Of a stretch of 64,000 bases of DNA, positions 55,697 through 64,000 are shown piece after piece. The stretch's first letter is position 1, and each line of letters starts with the position of its first letter. The DNA comes from Paraliobacillus salinarum. Lineage in GTDB: Bacteria; Bacillota; Bacilli; Bacillales; Amphibacillaceae. The notes beneath the pieces are model-generated. The model did no database searches. It worked only from the letters and a program-made list of their open reading frames with translations, and had not been told where the DNA came from. The DNA lies in contig NZ_JACEFA010000001.1 of NCBI RefSeq assembly GCF_014083865.1, forward strand, positions 479,214 to 543,213. Reading direction: 5' to 3'. The position numbers and the translations under genes are program-made.

Positions 55697-56356
55697 TTAT
55701 TCATTTAAATCTAGGGTTTGTCCTTTTACTAAATACATAATGTTTTCCGCAATATTCGTTAGATGGTCACCAAATCGCTCTATATAACGTCCACTAAATG
55801 CTATTTGCATGATTAATTGTATTTTCTGCGGATCTGTCGCCGTCTCTTCCAACAATTCTTTTAACACTTTCGCATACATTTCATCTATCAAATCATCTAA
55901 CTCAGATAACTTCTTTGCTAATGTAATGTCCTCTTCACGGTAAGCTAAGATCGCTAAATCTATCATTCGATTTGCTACCGCACGCATATCATCTAGTGCG
56001 GGATGAATTTCTAAATCATGATTTTCCCCTAAATGAATGGTGGAACGAGCAATATTTTTTGCATTGTCAGCCATTCGTTCTAAATCAGACGCCGTCCTTA
56101 TTGCAACAATCAATTTACGTAAGTCTGATGCAACAGGTTGTTGACGTGCAATAAGTAAGATTGATGTCTCATTAATATCTAAATCTATATTATCTAATTC
56201 TTTGTCTTTCTCAATCACTTGTTCAGCAGCGGTAGCATTTGCTTGATACAACGCATTAACTGAATCATTTAGTTGCAATTTTGCTTTTTCAGCTAATTCA
56301 ATCACTTTATCTTTGACAGCTTTTAACTCCATTTCAAATTGTTCTCTAGCGACCAT
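55697..56356 (-). CDS. phoU: phosphate signalling protein PhoU
   Basis: A 219-residue all-helical protein with two PhoU repeats (about 10-100 and 115-205; motif DLDINETSILLIARQQPVASDLRKLIVAIRTASDLERMADNAKN and ...GRYIERFGDHLTNIAENI). Regulates Pst activity and phosphate-dependent signalling and has metal-binding aspartates and glutamates. AGGAGG precedes the ATG. It follows pstB by 50 bases. Confidence 0.96.
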   Translation of the reverse strand: MVAREQFEMELKAVKDKVIELAEKAKLQLNDSVNALYQANATAAEQVIEKDKELDNIDLDINETSILLIARQQPVASDLRKLIVAIRTASDLERMADNAKNIARSTIHLGENHDLEIHPALDDMRAVANRMIDLAILAYREEDITLAKKLSELDDLIDEMYAKVLKELLEETATDPQKIQLIMQIAFSGRYIERFGDHLTNIAENIMYLVKGQTLDLNE

Positions 56357-56406
56357 TGTTTACATTCCTCCTAGTATTAGAGTGCTTTTAAAAAACACTG
56401 TTCAGT

Positions 56407-57216
56407 CTAACTAAAACGACCAGTAATGTAATCTTCTGTTCTTCTATCCATAGGTGTAGAAAATAGTGTATCTGTATCAGAGAATTCAACAAGTTCTCCA
56501 TTTAACATAAATGCGGTATGGTCTGAAATACGCGCTGCTTGCTGCATGTTGTGCGTTACAATTACAATAGAGTAGTCTTTTTTCAGCTCTTGAATTAGTT
56601 CTTCCACCTTTAATGTTGACTTTGGATCAAGAGCTGAGGTAGGCTCATCCATAAGAATTACATCTGGCTCAATCGCAAGGCATCTGGCAATGCATAACCT
56701 TTGTTGCTGCCCTCCTGATAACCCATATGCATTTTCTTTCAATCGATCCTTTACCTCATCCCAGATGTAGGCACCACGTAAGCTTTTTTCAACAATTTGA
56801 TCTAAAATTTTCTTATTTTTGATCCCATGAATTTTAGGACCATAAGCAATATTTTCATAGATTGATTTCGGAAAAGGATTTGGCTTTTGAAAGACCATCC
56901 CAACATTCGTTCTTAACTCTTCTACTTTAAAAGAACGATTTAATATATTTTCATTTCTGTACGTAATTTCTCCAGAGGTTTTCACACCTTGTACTAGTTC
57001 AACCATACGATTTAATGTCTTCAAGTAAGTCGACTTACCACAACCTGAAGGGCCAATAATAGCCGTTACCTTTTTTTCATATATAGGAAGATTTATGTTT
57101 TTTAAGGCATGTGTATTGCCATACCATAAGTTTAGATCCTTTGTTTCGAATACGATCTCAGCATTATTTTTCATTTGTTGATCCTCTTGCTTGCTTTTTC
57201 CCACTATCATGTTCAA
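56407..57216 (-). CDS. pstB: phosphate ABC transporter ATP-binding protein PstB
   Basis: About 269 residues. Walker [10 protein letters not shown], signature [16 protein letters not shown], Walker [14 protein letters not shown], and C-terminal [13 protein letters not shown] typical of PstB. The start is uncertain: a TTG at 57216 has GGAGG 7 bases before it, while an ATG at 57210 is two codons later and ATG at 57231 overlaps that site. Only one pstB is present here, against two (pstBA, pstBB) in B. subtilis. Confidence 0.95.
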   Translation of the reverse strand: MNMIVGKSKQEDQQMKNNAEIVFETKDLNLWYGNTHALKNINLPIYEKKVTAIIGPSGCGKSTYLKTLNRMVELVQGVKTSGEITYRNENILNRSFKVEELRTNVGMVFQKPNPFPKSIYENIAYGPKIHGIKNKKILDQIVEKSLRGAYIWDEVKDRLKENAYGLSGGQQQRLCIARCLAIEPDVILMDEPTSALDPKSTLKVEELIQELKKDYSIVIVTHNMQQAARISDHTAFMLNGELVEFSDTDTLFSTPMDRRTEDYITGRFS

Positions 57217-57230
57217 CTTCTCAACCTCCA

Positions 57231-58115
57231 TTAATATCTTTGTTGGAACTTATTTCGAATAATAATCGCTACTGCATTTAACAAGAACAACATCGTAAGT
57301 AAAACAATAATCGTTGCTGACGCTAAATATGCATAATCATCTACTAAAGAGGAATCGATTGTCCAATAATAGATTTGCATTGGTAAAACAGTAAATTTAT
57401 CCAAAATACCACCTGGAAAAGGAAGAAGTAAAGCTGGAATACCTAACACAACAAGCGGTGCTGTCTCCCCAATTGCTCTTGACAACGCAAGAATTGTTCC
57501 CGTTAGAATTCCTGGTAAAGCAGCAGGCAGTATAATCTTTTTCACTGTTTGCCATTTTGTCGCTCCTAAACCATAGGAAGCTTCACTTAAATGTTGTGGC
57601 ACCGCACGAATAGCTTCTTGACTAGATACTATAACAATTGGCAAGATTAATAATGACATCGTTAAACCACCAGCCAAAACGACATTCCCAAAGCCCAATG
57701 CACGAACAAAAATTGTCATACCTAAAATCCCATATACAATAGAAGGAACACCTGCTAAATTAGCTATATTCGTTTGAATTACCTGCTGAAAACGACTTTT
57801 GGATGCATATAACTCATTATAAATAGCAGTACCAATCCCAAGAAACATTGTGACAGGAACCACTACAGCCATTAACCACAACGTTCCTAATATCGCACCC
57901 ATAATACCTGCTCTTTCCGGGTTGGTAGATAATTTTCCAGTTAAAAAGTTGAAATCAATATAGCTTAATCCTTCTGATAATATTCTTATAATTAAAACTG
58001 CAAGAACAATCAGTCCAAATAAAGTTGCTAAAAGGAATACAGATTGTAATAGTTTATTTAACATTAACCTGATTACCATATTGCTTTTTACTTTTTCTGC
58101 ATCTATATACTTCAT
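57231..58115 (-). CDS. pstA: phosphate ABC transporter permease PstA
   Basis: A 294-residue inner-membrane permease with six helices and the transporter coupling motif [29 protein letters not shown] (about 179-207). Its start adjoins the pstC stop, and its stop adjoins pstB. Confidence 0.96.
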   Translation of the reverse strand: MKYIDAEKVKSNMVIRLMLNKLLQSVFLLATLFGLIVLAVLIIRILSEGLSYIDFNFLTGKLSTNPERAGIMGAILGTLWLMAVVVPVTMFLGIGTAIYNELYASKSRFQQVIQTNIANLAGVPSIVYGILGMTIFVRALGFGNVVLAGGLTMSLLILPIVIVSSQEAIRAVPQHLSEASYGLGATKWQTVKKIILPAALPGILTGTILALSRAIGETAPLVVLGIPALLLPFPGGILDKFTVLPMQIYYWTIDSSLVDDYAYLASATIIVLLTMLFLLNAVAIIIRNKFQQRY

Positions 58116-59072
58116 TTAATACTCCTCCTTGAAGCGCTTGGAGATATATCGAGCGATAATATTCATAATCAAAGTAAATACAAACAATGTCATTGCAACA
58201 GCATACAGACTATAATAAATAGTAGAACCTGCTGGTGCATCACCACCTGATACTTCCACGATATATGCAGTCATCGTTTGCATGGATTGGGTAATATCAA
58301 AAGTAAAGTTCTTTGAGCTGCCGCTTGCAATAGTTACAATCATTGTCTCTCCAATTGCTCTAGAGATCCCAAGTACAAATGAAGAAATGATTCCGGATAA
58401 TGCAGCTGGAATAATGACACGAAAAGTTACTTCTAGTTTTGTTGCTCCTAATGCTAATGCACCTTCTCTCATCGCATTAGGAACCGAGCTCATCGCATCT
58501 TCTGATAATGAAGCAATCATTGGAATAATCATAATTCCCATAACAATCCCAGGACTTAAAATATTAGTCGCTTCTAGCCCAGGTATAAATTCTCGCAATA
58601 ATGGTGTAACAAACGTAAACGCAAAAAAACCATAAACAATCGTTGGGATACCTGCTAATAGCTCAAGCATTGGCTTAAGTACTCTTCGGGCACGATCTGT
58701 TGCATATTCACTTAAATAAATGGCTGTCATGATTCCAATTGGCCCAGCAACTAACATCGCGATAGCAGAAGAAATAATTGTTCCATTGATGAGTGGCAGG
58801 ATCCCAAACTCTGGATTTTGACTCAAAGGTTTTAGTACTGTTCCAGTAAAAAATTCTAACAAGGGAACCTCGCTGAAAAAGCCAATTGTTTCTGTAACTA
58901 GCGTGATAACAATTAAAATTGTTGTTAAAATCGATAATAGTGCAATGAATAATAGTAGTTTAGGAATAAATTTCTCCCCTAATTCACTTCTATTCTTGGC
59001 ACTTTTATTTTCGGTAAGTAAATCTCGAACGTGCCATGTTTCTTCCTCATTCATTTGGCTATTCCGGCGCAT
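58116..59072 (-). CDS. pstC: phosphate ABC transporter permease PstC
   Basis: A 318-residue permease with six helices, after a 35-residue polar N-terminus, and the coupling motif EGALALGATKLEVTFRVIIPAALSGIISS. ATG follows GAAGGAG. Located directly after the hairpin following pstS. Confidence 0.96.
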   Translation of the reverse strand: MRRNSQMNEEETWHVRDLLTENKSAKNRSELGEKFIPKLLLFIALLSILTTILIVITLVTETIGFFSEVPLLEFFTGTVLKPLSQNPEFGILPLINGTIISSAIAMLVAGPIGIMTAIYLSEYATDRARRVLKPMLELLAGIPTIVYGFFAFTFVTPLLREFIPGLEATNILSPGIVMGIMIIPMIASLSEDAMSSVPNAMREGALALGATKLEVTFRVIIPAALSGIISSFVLGISRAIGETMIVTIASGSSKNFTFDITQSMQTMTAYIVEVSGGDAPAGSTIYYSLYAVAMTLFVFTLIMNIIARYISKRFKEEY

Positions 59073-59096
59073 ATCTTACACTCCTTCTATACTAGC

Positions 59097-59131
59097 AAGA
59101 AGAAGAGAGTCATTTCTCTCTTCTTTTTTTA
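59097..59131 (-). terminator. hairpin between pstS and pstC (likely attenuator)
   Basis: A 9-bp stem AGAAGAGAG/CTCTCTTCT lies in the gap. The long T-run sits on the plus-strand side; the minus-strand tail TTCTTCTTGC is weak, which would let part of transcription continue to pstC. Confidence 0.5.
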
Positions 59132-59150
59132 CTAGCCACTTAACCACGTG

Positions 59151-60122
59151 TTATTCTAATCCGTTTAAGAAATCCAGATTTGCTTCTACTTCTTCATCAG
59201 GTATCGGTGCAAAACCTGTTTCACCTGCAAATGTATTGACATTCTCCATAACGAATCGTGCATAATCAATTACCTGCGCTTTTTCTTTCGCATTATTTAC
59301 ATTAAGATAAGTGAATACTGGTCTGGTGAAACCTGCATATGGACCACTTTCATCAATAGTTTCTAATGATGGCTCGACAGCTCCATCTCCAAAGTCAACA
59401 CTAACAGCTTGTAAGCTATCTTGATTATTTGCATAGTATCCAAAGCCAAAGAAACCGATAGCATTTGGATCTTGAGATATTAATGTCACTAAAGTCGAGT
59501 ATTCTTGTTGTAAGTCAATGTTTGAAACTAAGTCCTGTTCTTCCATAATTGTTTCATAGAAAAACTCATATGTCCCATGGTTTTCATTGGGCCCGTATGT
59601 GTTAATTTTCTCATCTGGCCAGTCCGGATTAATATCAGACCATTTCGTTACGTTACCGTCTGCCTTAAAAATATTAATTATTTCTTCTGTTGTCATTTCC
59701 GTTGCCCAATTATTATCAGGATGTGTAACAATGGTTAATCCATCAAGCGCAACCTTCAATTCCTTCACTTCAATTCCCAGCTCTTCAGCAGTAGCGCTTT
59801 CCTTGTCTTTAATCTGTCTTGACGCGTTATTGAAATCTGTTCCGTTTTCTGTGAGGAATTTCTCAAAACCTGCACTTGTACCTGAACGTCCTACTTCTAC
59901 GGAAACACTTTCTTGTTCTGTTAACATATATTCTTCAGCAATTCTTGCCATCAAAGGGTACACAGTTCCAGATCCATCCACAACAACACTACCTTCTAAC
60001 TGTTCTGAAGAAGCTTCACCGTTAGCATTATCTGTTGTGTCATTACCAGAACCACAAGCTGCTAATAATCCAATCGTTAAAATGCTTAATAGTGCAAATC
60101 CAATTCTTTTAATATTTTTCAT
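59151..60122 (-). CDS. pstS: phosphate-binding lipoprotein PstS
   Basis: Periplasm-side phosphate receptor of the Pst transporter, 323 residues. The signal peptide ends in the lipobox LLAACGSG (lipidated C23). Phosphate-binding features are VDGSGTVYPL (about 46-55), VGRSGTSAGFEKF and NENHGTYEFF. RBS GGGGG precedes the ATG. A four-repeat Pho box lies upstream. Confidence 0.97.
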   Translation of the reverse strand: MKNIKRIGFALLSILTIGLLAACGSGNDTTDNANGEASSEQLEGSVVVDGSGTVYPLMARIAEEYMLTEQESVSVEVGRSGTSAGFEKFLTENGTDFNNASRQIKDKESATAEELGIEVKELKVALDGLTIVTHPDNNWATEMTTEEIINIFKADGNVTKWSDINPDWPDEKINTYGPNENHGTYEFFYETIMEEQDLVSNIDLQQEYSTLVTLISQDPNAIGFFGFGYYANNQDSLQAVSVDFGDGAVEPSLETIDESGPYAGFTRPVFTYLNVNNAKEKAQVIDYARFVMENVNTFAGETGFAPIPDEEVEANLDFLNGLE

Positions 60123-60178
60123 GTTTCTGTCCCCCTAATATGATAAATGGTTATAGCCTAACTTGCTGCTACATCTTT

Positions 60179-60232
60179 ATCATAACGATTAACTTTTAAG
60201 TTATAGTTAACTCAGTGTAAAGAATGTGTAAA
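60179..60232 (-). promoter_or_regulatory. Pho box and promoter of pstS
   Basis: On the minus strand four hexamers TTTACA (60227-60232), TTTACA (60216-60221), TTAACT (60205-60210) and TTAAAA (60194-60199) repeat at exactly 11-base intervals, the spacing of PhoP boxes. A -10-like TATGAT (60179-60184) follows after 9 bases. Positions the pst operon under PhoPR phosphate-starvation control. Confidence 0.85.
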
Positions 60233-60235
60233 AAT

Positions 60236-60280
60236 ACAAAAAAGGAGAAAAAGCATGGATAGCTTTTTCTCCTTTTTTGT
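60236..60280 (-). terminator. rho-independent terminator of pbpA
   Basis: A 17-bp stem with arm AAAAAAGGAGAAAAAGC, adjacent to the pbpA stop. T-run on both strands. Confidence 0.85.
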
Positions 60281-60281
60281 A

Positions 60282-62399
60282 TTATTCTTCTATTTCTTCT
60301 GTTTCGTTCGTCTTTTTTGTTTTTCCTTCGATCATTCGTTGCTCTTTTAATTCGAAATATTTATTAATAATTCGATTACCAATATTGTGGTGAATACCAT
60401 TCTGGTCATTTCCTGTACCCGCTCTAGGAACGACAATTGCAAAAGCAACCTCCGGCTCATCATATGGTGCATAACCAACTAATGTTAAGTTATATGTTTG
60501 TTCTTTTAAGTCTCCATCTTCATATACATCATTTTGCGCTGTACCTGTTTTGGCAGCTACTTTATAAGGATTGTTACTCCAATGCGATCTAGCGGTTCCA
60601 TCAGTTACAACTCGTCTAAATCCTTGTTGCACTCGATCGATATATTCTTGTTTCATAGACACTCTATTTAGCACATTCGTATCAAATGATTCGACTACAG
60701 GCCCTAATGTTTCTTTTGACCCATTAGCTTGTCGAATTTCTTTTACTAAATGTGGTTGCACACGATAGCCGTCATTCGCGATTGTTGATACATATTGCGC
60801 CAATTGTAACGTCGTGTAAGCATCATACTGTCCAAAAGATAAATAAAGTAAATTACCTGCTAATGGAGATGAACCGATGATTCCGGGCGATTCATATGGT
60901 AGATCGATGCCTGTTTCTACACCTAATCCGAATTGGCTATAGTAATTACGCAACGTTTGGAAAGCATCAAAGTCAAAACTTCTTAAAGGTTGACCATATT
61001 GATAATTCGCGCCAGCCAATCGTATAGCTATTTGCGCCATATAAATGTTTGATGAATCTTCAATTGCTTGAATATCATTAATCCATTGCATATTTTTCCA
61101 GGAGCTCATCGTCGGCGTCCCTTTAATTTTTATCGGTGTATCATAAATAGGTTCTCCTGGTCGAATCACACCAGAATCTAATCCAGCTAAAACAGTTGCA
61201 CCTTTAATTGTTGATCCTGGCATATTATTGTTATAAATGACCCGATGTGCTTCATCAAGATATTCATTTGTCTCCCTATCACGATGCGCACCTGACATCG
61301 CCAATACTTCCCCAGTCTGTGGGTCCATCATGACAACGAGCGCATCTTCCATATAACGGTTTTCAGACGGGTTTGATTTATAGAATTTCTCTAATTCTTC
61401 TTGAGCAATCTTATCAACCGCTTGTTGCAGTTCAATATCAACTGTCAAAACTAAATCGTCACCACTTTTTCCTTCAACTACTGTCTTTTGACCAATAATT
61501 TCATCATTATTATTTGTAGTAAATTCAATGACCTCTTTTTGTCCACGTAAAACACTTTCGTATTCTTTTTCTAAGCCACTTGTTCCTACACGGTCGTTTC
61601 GACTATATCCTCTTGTAAGGTAATATGTTTCATTCTCTCGCGGTATCCCTTGATCGGTTGTCGTAATATTACCAATAAAAGTAGAAAAGGTATCTTCTAC
61701 GTTTGACACTCGATTCCAATCAATCTTCGCATCAATTCCTTCTAGCTCATATAAATGCTCCGATACTAACGCATATTCTTTTTCAGTTACATTTTCATTC
61801 TTTATGATATGCGGTGTGAACTCTCTAGCTGCATCTAACTCTTTCTTAATTGCGACTATATTCAACAGATTAGAATCTGACCAATCATATTCGTTATAAT
61901 CCTCTTCCGTAATTTTATATAGCATCGCTTGATACTTTTCGCCGGAATCCAATTCATCTTCTTTTTCTGTCAAACGATCTTCAGCTTCCTCTGCATTAAA
62001 AAGATACCAATACTCTTTCTTGTCTCTTTCTCTCACCATTGATTCTAGTTCCTCTTTATCCTCTTCCATTGTAATGTATTGCGCCAATTTTCTGGCTAGC
62101 TCTAATCGCTCTTCAGGTTTATCTCCATTCTTAGGTGGTGTATATGTAATGGAGAGTGTAGACTCATTTTCCAAAATTGATTTATGGTTACGATCGTACA
62201 TAATTCCTCTTGGGACAGAAAGATATGCTTTTGTGCTTTCTGTTTCATCAATTTTTTTCTGAGCTTCTTCTCCGTTTAATATCTGAACGACCCCTAATTG
62301 TAAGATCAACAATGAAAATAAACCAAAAATAAATACAAACAATATATTTAAACGAAAGGGAATTTTTGATTTATTCTTTTTTTTCTTATTTTTCCCCAT
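60282..62399 (-). CDS. pbpA: class B penicillin-binding protein 2A (transpeptidase)
   Basis: Monofunctional D,D-transpeptidase for lateral wall growth with RodA/MreB. The 705-residue protein has a membrane anchor (about 17-38), dimerisation domain, and transpeptidase domain with STIK (about S398), SSN (about 449) and KTG (KTGTAQ, about 606). A long charged segment (about 80-180, rich in Glu) is typical of Bacillus PbpA. The ATG at 62399 is preferred (AGGGGG at 9 bases) over an in-frame ATG 7 codons earlier. Confidence 0.93.
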   Translation of the reverse strand: MGKNKKKKNKSKIPFRLNILFVFIFGLFSLLILQLGVVQILNGEEAQKKIDETESTKAYLSVPRGIMYDRNHKSILENESTLSITYTPPKNGDKPEERLELARKLAQYITMEEDKEELESMVRERDKKEYWYLFNAEEAEDRLTEKEDELDSGEKYQAMLYKITEEDYNEYDWSDSNLLNIVAIKKELDAAREFTPHIIKNENVTEKEYALVSEHLYELEGIDAKIDWNRVSNVEDTFSTFIGNITTTDQGIPRENETYYLTRGYSRNDRVGTSGLEKEYESVLRGQKEVIEFTTNNNDEIIGQKTVVEGKSGDDLVLTVDIELQQAVDKIAQEELEKFYKSNPSENRYMEDALVVMMDPQTGEVLAMSGAHRDRETNEYLDEAHRVIYNNNMPGSTIKGATVLAGLDSGVIRPGEPIYDTPIKIKGTPTMSSWKNMQWINDIQAIEDSSNIYMAQIAIRLAGANYQYGQPLRSFDFDAFQTLRNYYSQFGLGVETGIDLPYESPGIIGSSPLAGNLLYLSFGQYDAYTTLQLAQYVSTIANDGYRVQPHLVKEIRQANGSKETLGPVVESFDTNVLNRVSMKQEYIDRVQQGFRRVVTDGTARSHWSNNPYKVAAKTGTAQNDVYEDGDLKEQTYNLTLVGYAPYDEPEVAFAIVVPRAGTGNDQNGIHHNIGNRIINKYFELKEQRMIEGKTKKTNETEEIEE

Positions 62400-62449
62400 T
62401 CCATACTTCCCCCTAATCATTATAAACTAGGATTAGTATAACATGTCAT

Positions 62450-63727
62450 TCATCTATTTTCATGAGATATTATATCTTCTTTGATATTCGTTACATTATT
62501 TTTTGTAGTTAACGGCAATGTAATATCCTTTATTAGAAAGTATACAATAAAGTGACCAGAACCTAGCACAAGAAGAACAATAGGAGTGCTCGTTTCAGGA
62601 TTAACTAATTGAATGCCAATTAGAAAAATAATGATGGAGATCACCCTGCCTGTATTAAGAAAAATTTCTCTTACAACGATGTACTCTATACGCATTTCTC
62701 CTGCTTTCCACCCTTTTCCAATCACATCATATGTTAAAGAGACGTAGGGTACGGTGAATAACGGATAGGCAATACCGATGATCGCTCCATAAGCTAATAA
62801 AATCGTATAGTTCAGGTTAAAAATGATAATAAATATCGCTAAAAACAGGGTGATTCCTCCGATAAAAATAGATCGTTTTCTCCTTTTCGGTGTAACAAAT
62901 CTAGTTGCAGCATAATAACAAATAAAAGAACAGCCAGAAAAAACTAAATTGAATGTACCTAACGCTAATTCACTATTTGTTGAAATGAACACCCAGATAG
63001 AGATAACAAATACAAAAATTCCTTCTCGAAGGCCTTGTAAAATGTGAGCATACAAAATTTTACCCCAATTTTTATTATTTTTTCTTTCTTGTAGTATTCT
63101 TATAAAATTAAAACGTCCTTTAGCTGATCTGCGCTTTATGAAGAAACTACAAATAACTGCTCCAATGAATAATATAAAGGAAATACTGAATATAACCGTG
63201 TAGCCCTGACTATTATTCCATTGTGCGATAATATACCCAGCTAGAACTGGTCCAACCATCCCACCAAAAGACTGCATCAATCCCAAGAAGCCATTAAAGA
63301 AATCTCTTGTTTCGGGTTCTGTTATTTCAAATGTGAGCACATTAAACGCCAACCAATAAAAACCATAACCAAGCCCTAAAAGACTGCCAAGTAGCATATT
63401 ATAAGTTACTGCTTTTTCACCTAAAAAGAGCACAGTTAAAAAGAAAATTGCAAGTGTACTAACACCAATTCGTAAAACCAATACACGATCTATTTTTTTT
63501 GCCATTCTTCCTGCAATAATAAATGTAAGTGGTTGAACAATGTACACAAACAAATTATATATCGCAATGGAAACATAATCGTTGGATTGCTTCCATAAAT
63601 ATATGTTTACAAATGTGTTGGATAAAAAAATTGCAAGTGCATAAAGCCCACCTATAGTAAGCAATAACTTCAGGTCTCTATTCACTTCCAGATCTCCCAA
63701 TAAAATATTGATATATTTTTTCTTCAT
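62450..63727 (-). CDS. yqgE: MFS transporter YqgE
   Basis: A 425-residue major facilitator superfamily protein with about 12 membrane helices and the loop GRMAKKIDR between helices 2 and 3. Position directly before pbpA matches yqgE in B. subtilis. Substrate unknown. AAAGGAG precedes the ATG. Confidence 0.88.
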   Translation of the reverse strand: MKKKYINILLGDLEVNRDLKLLLTIGGLYALAIFLSNTFVNIYLWKQSNDYVSIAIYNLFVYIVQPLTFIIAGRMAKKIDRVLVLRIGVSTLAIFFLTVLFLGEKAVTYNMLLGSLLGLGYGFYWLAFNVLTFEITEPETRDFFNGFLGLMQSFGGMVGPVLAGYIIAQWNNSQGYTVIFSISFILFIGAVICSFFIKRRSAKGRFNFIRILQERKNNKNWGKILYAHILQGLREGIFVFVISIWVFISTNSELALGTFNLVFSGCSFICYYAATRFVTPKRRKRSIFIGGITLFLAIFIIIFNLNYTILLAYGAIIGIAYPLFTVPYVSLTYDVIGKGWKAGEMRIEYIVVREIFLNTGRVISIIIFLIGIQLVNPETSTPIVLLVLGSGHFIVYFLIKDITLPLTTKNNVTNIKEDIISHENR

Positions 63728-63827
63728 ATCCTATCTCCTTTATGTTCTATTTATTATTCTGAACAAAAGCAAATAAGATATGCAAAGTCATCTATGTAAT
63801 AATGCAAACAAAAAAAGCTAAGAAATG

Positions 63828-63875
63828 AACTGCACCCCAATTGTTAGACACTACCTAACAATTGGAGGTGCAGTT
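63828..63875 (+). repeat. hairpin at the insertion-sequence left end
   Basis: AACTGCACC-CCAATTGTTAG pairs with CTAACAATTGG-AGGTGCAGTT, with one unpaired T and a 7-base loop. GGAGGTG, the ribosome binding site for the transposase start, is inside the right arm. Confidence 0.8.
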
Positions 63876-63880
63876 TTTAT

Positions 63881-64000
63881 ATGAGCAAATATACAAGTGA
63901 TATCAAATTAAATGTTATTCAAGGCTATTCCCCAAAAGTAATGTCTCAAAGTGAATATGCAAAACAAATGGCTATTCCCAAAGCACAATTCCAATATTGG
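63881..64000 (+). CDS. IS3-family transposase OrfA, N-terminal part
   Basis: Forty codons (MSKYTSDIKLNVIQGYSP...) of a helix-turn-helix OrfA protein that binds the element ends; the frame is open to the edge of the window. GGAGGTG lies about 10 bases before the ATG. Confidence 0.8.
   Translation, partial: MSKYTSDIKLNVIQGYSPKVMSQSEYAKQMAIPKAQFQYW

Larger units (their letters stand above)
63826..64000 (+). mobile_element. left end of an IS3-family insertion sequence (cut by window edge)
   Basis: Left terminus TGAACTGCACCCCAATTG at 63826 is typical of IS150/IS3-type elements. The 60 bases before it, after yqgE, hold nothing recognisable. An inverted repeat (63828-63875) follows and the transposase OrfA gene begins at 63881. 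The right end and any target duplication lie outside. Confidence 0.8.

Noticed and set aside
59587..60138. Plus-strand frame of 183 codons opposite pstS
   Set aside because: It is fully antisense to pstS and its leader, with no RBS and no recognisable product.
1..64000. CRISPR array or prophage
   Set aside because: No evenly spaced repeats, cas-like genes, integrases or phage structural genes were seen; the only mobile element is at the right edge.

Overview
The window is a stretch of chromosome from a low-GC, endospore-forming member of the Bacillaceae. Sporulation genes (spo0A, spoIVB, the eight-gene spoIIIA operon, a GerA-family protein), competence genes (comGA-GG) and teichoic-acid and Pst genes follow nearly the same order as the spo0A-to-yqgE part of the Bacillus subtilis chromosome. 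AT-rich composition, an OLE RNA gene and the gene complement suggest a halotolerant or alkaliphilic relative of Gracilibacillus, Amphibacillus or Oceanobacillus; this placement is inference.

Layout, left to right: the 5' part of leucine dehydrogenase and an aspartokinase III; a LysM-CAP secreted protein; spo0A, spoIVB, recN, argR and tlyA; then oapA and a 600-nt structured RNA, read as OLE RNA, lying downstream of ispA-xseB-xseA-folD-nusB-yqhY-accC-accB. A vanadium-haloperoxidase-like gene is inserted before spoIIIAH-AA, which is followed by efp, papA, yqhR, yqhP and yqhO. From 26.7 to 31.9 kb lies a patch of accessory genes (LURP-like, GNAT, a nonsense-mutated metallo-beta-lactamase-fold gene, GrpB-like, glyoxalase-like, a membrane protein), then mntR and yqhL. 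The glycine cleavage genes gcvT-gcvPA-gcvPB sit behind a glycine riboswitch, divergent from yqhH-yqhG. Next come yqzE, aroK, comGA-GG, tRNA-Gln, yqgX, a DUF2759-like small gene, ltaS, glcK, yqgQ, a SpoVAF-like gene, gluP, yqgO, fau, rpmG, two small membrane-anchored proteins, phoU, pstB-pstA-pstC-pstS behind a four-repeat Pho box, pbpA, yqgE and the left end of an IS3-family insertion sequence.

The most interesting locus is 8.6-9.9 kb. A large RNA closed by complementary ends (9229-9828), with its own good sigma-A-type promoter, is followed by the gene for its putative membrane partner OapA. The dxs gene that usually lies between ispA and tlyA is absent. Other notable points are an in-frame stop in the metallo-beta-lactamase-fold gene, a hairpin that buries the transposase ribosome binding site at the insertion-sequence end, and the loss of sinI-sinR-tasA, aroQ, yqhQ and lplM from positions they hold in B. 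subtilis.
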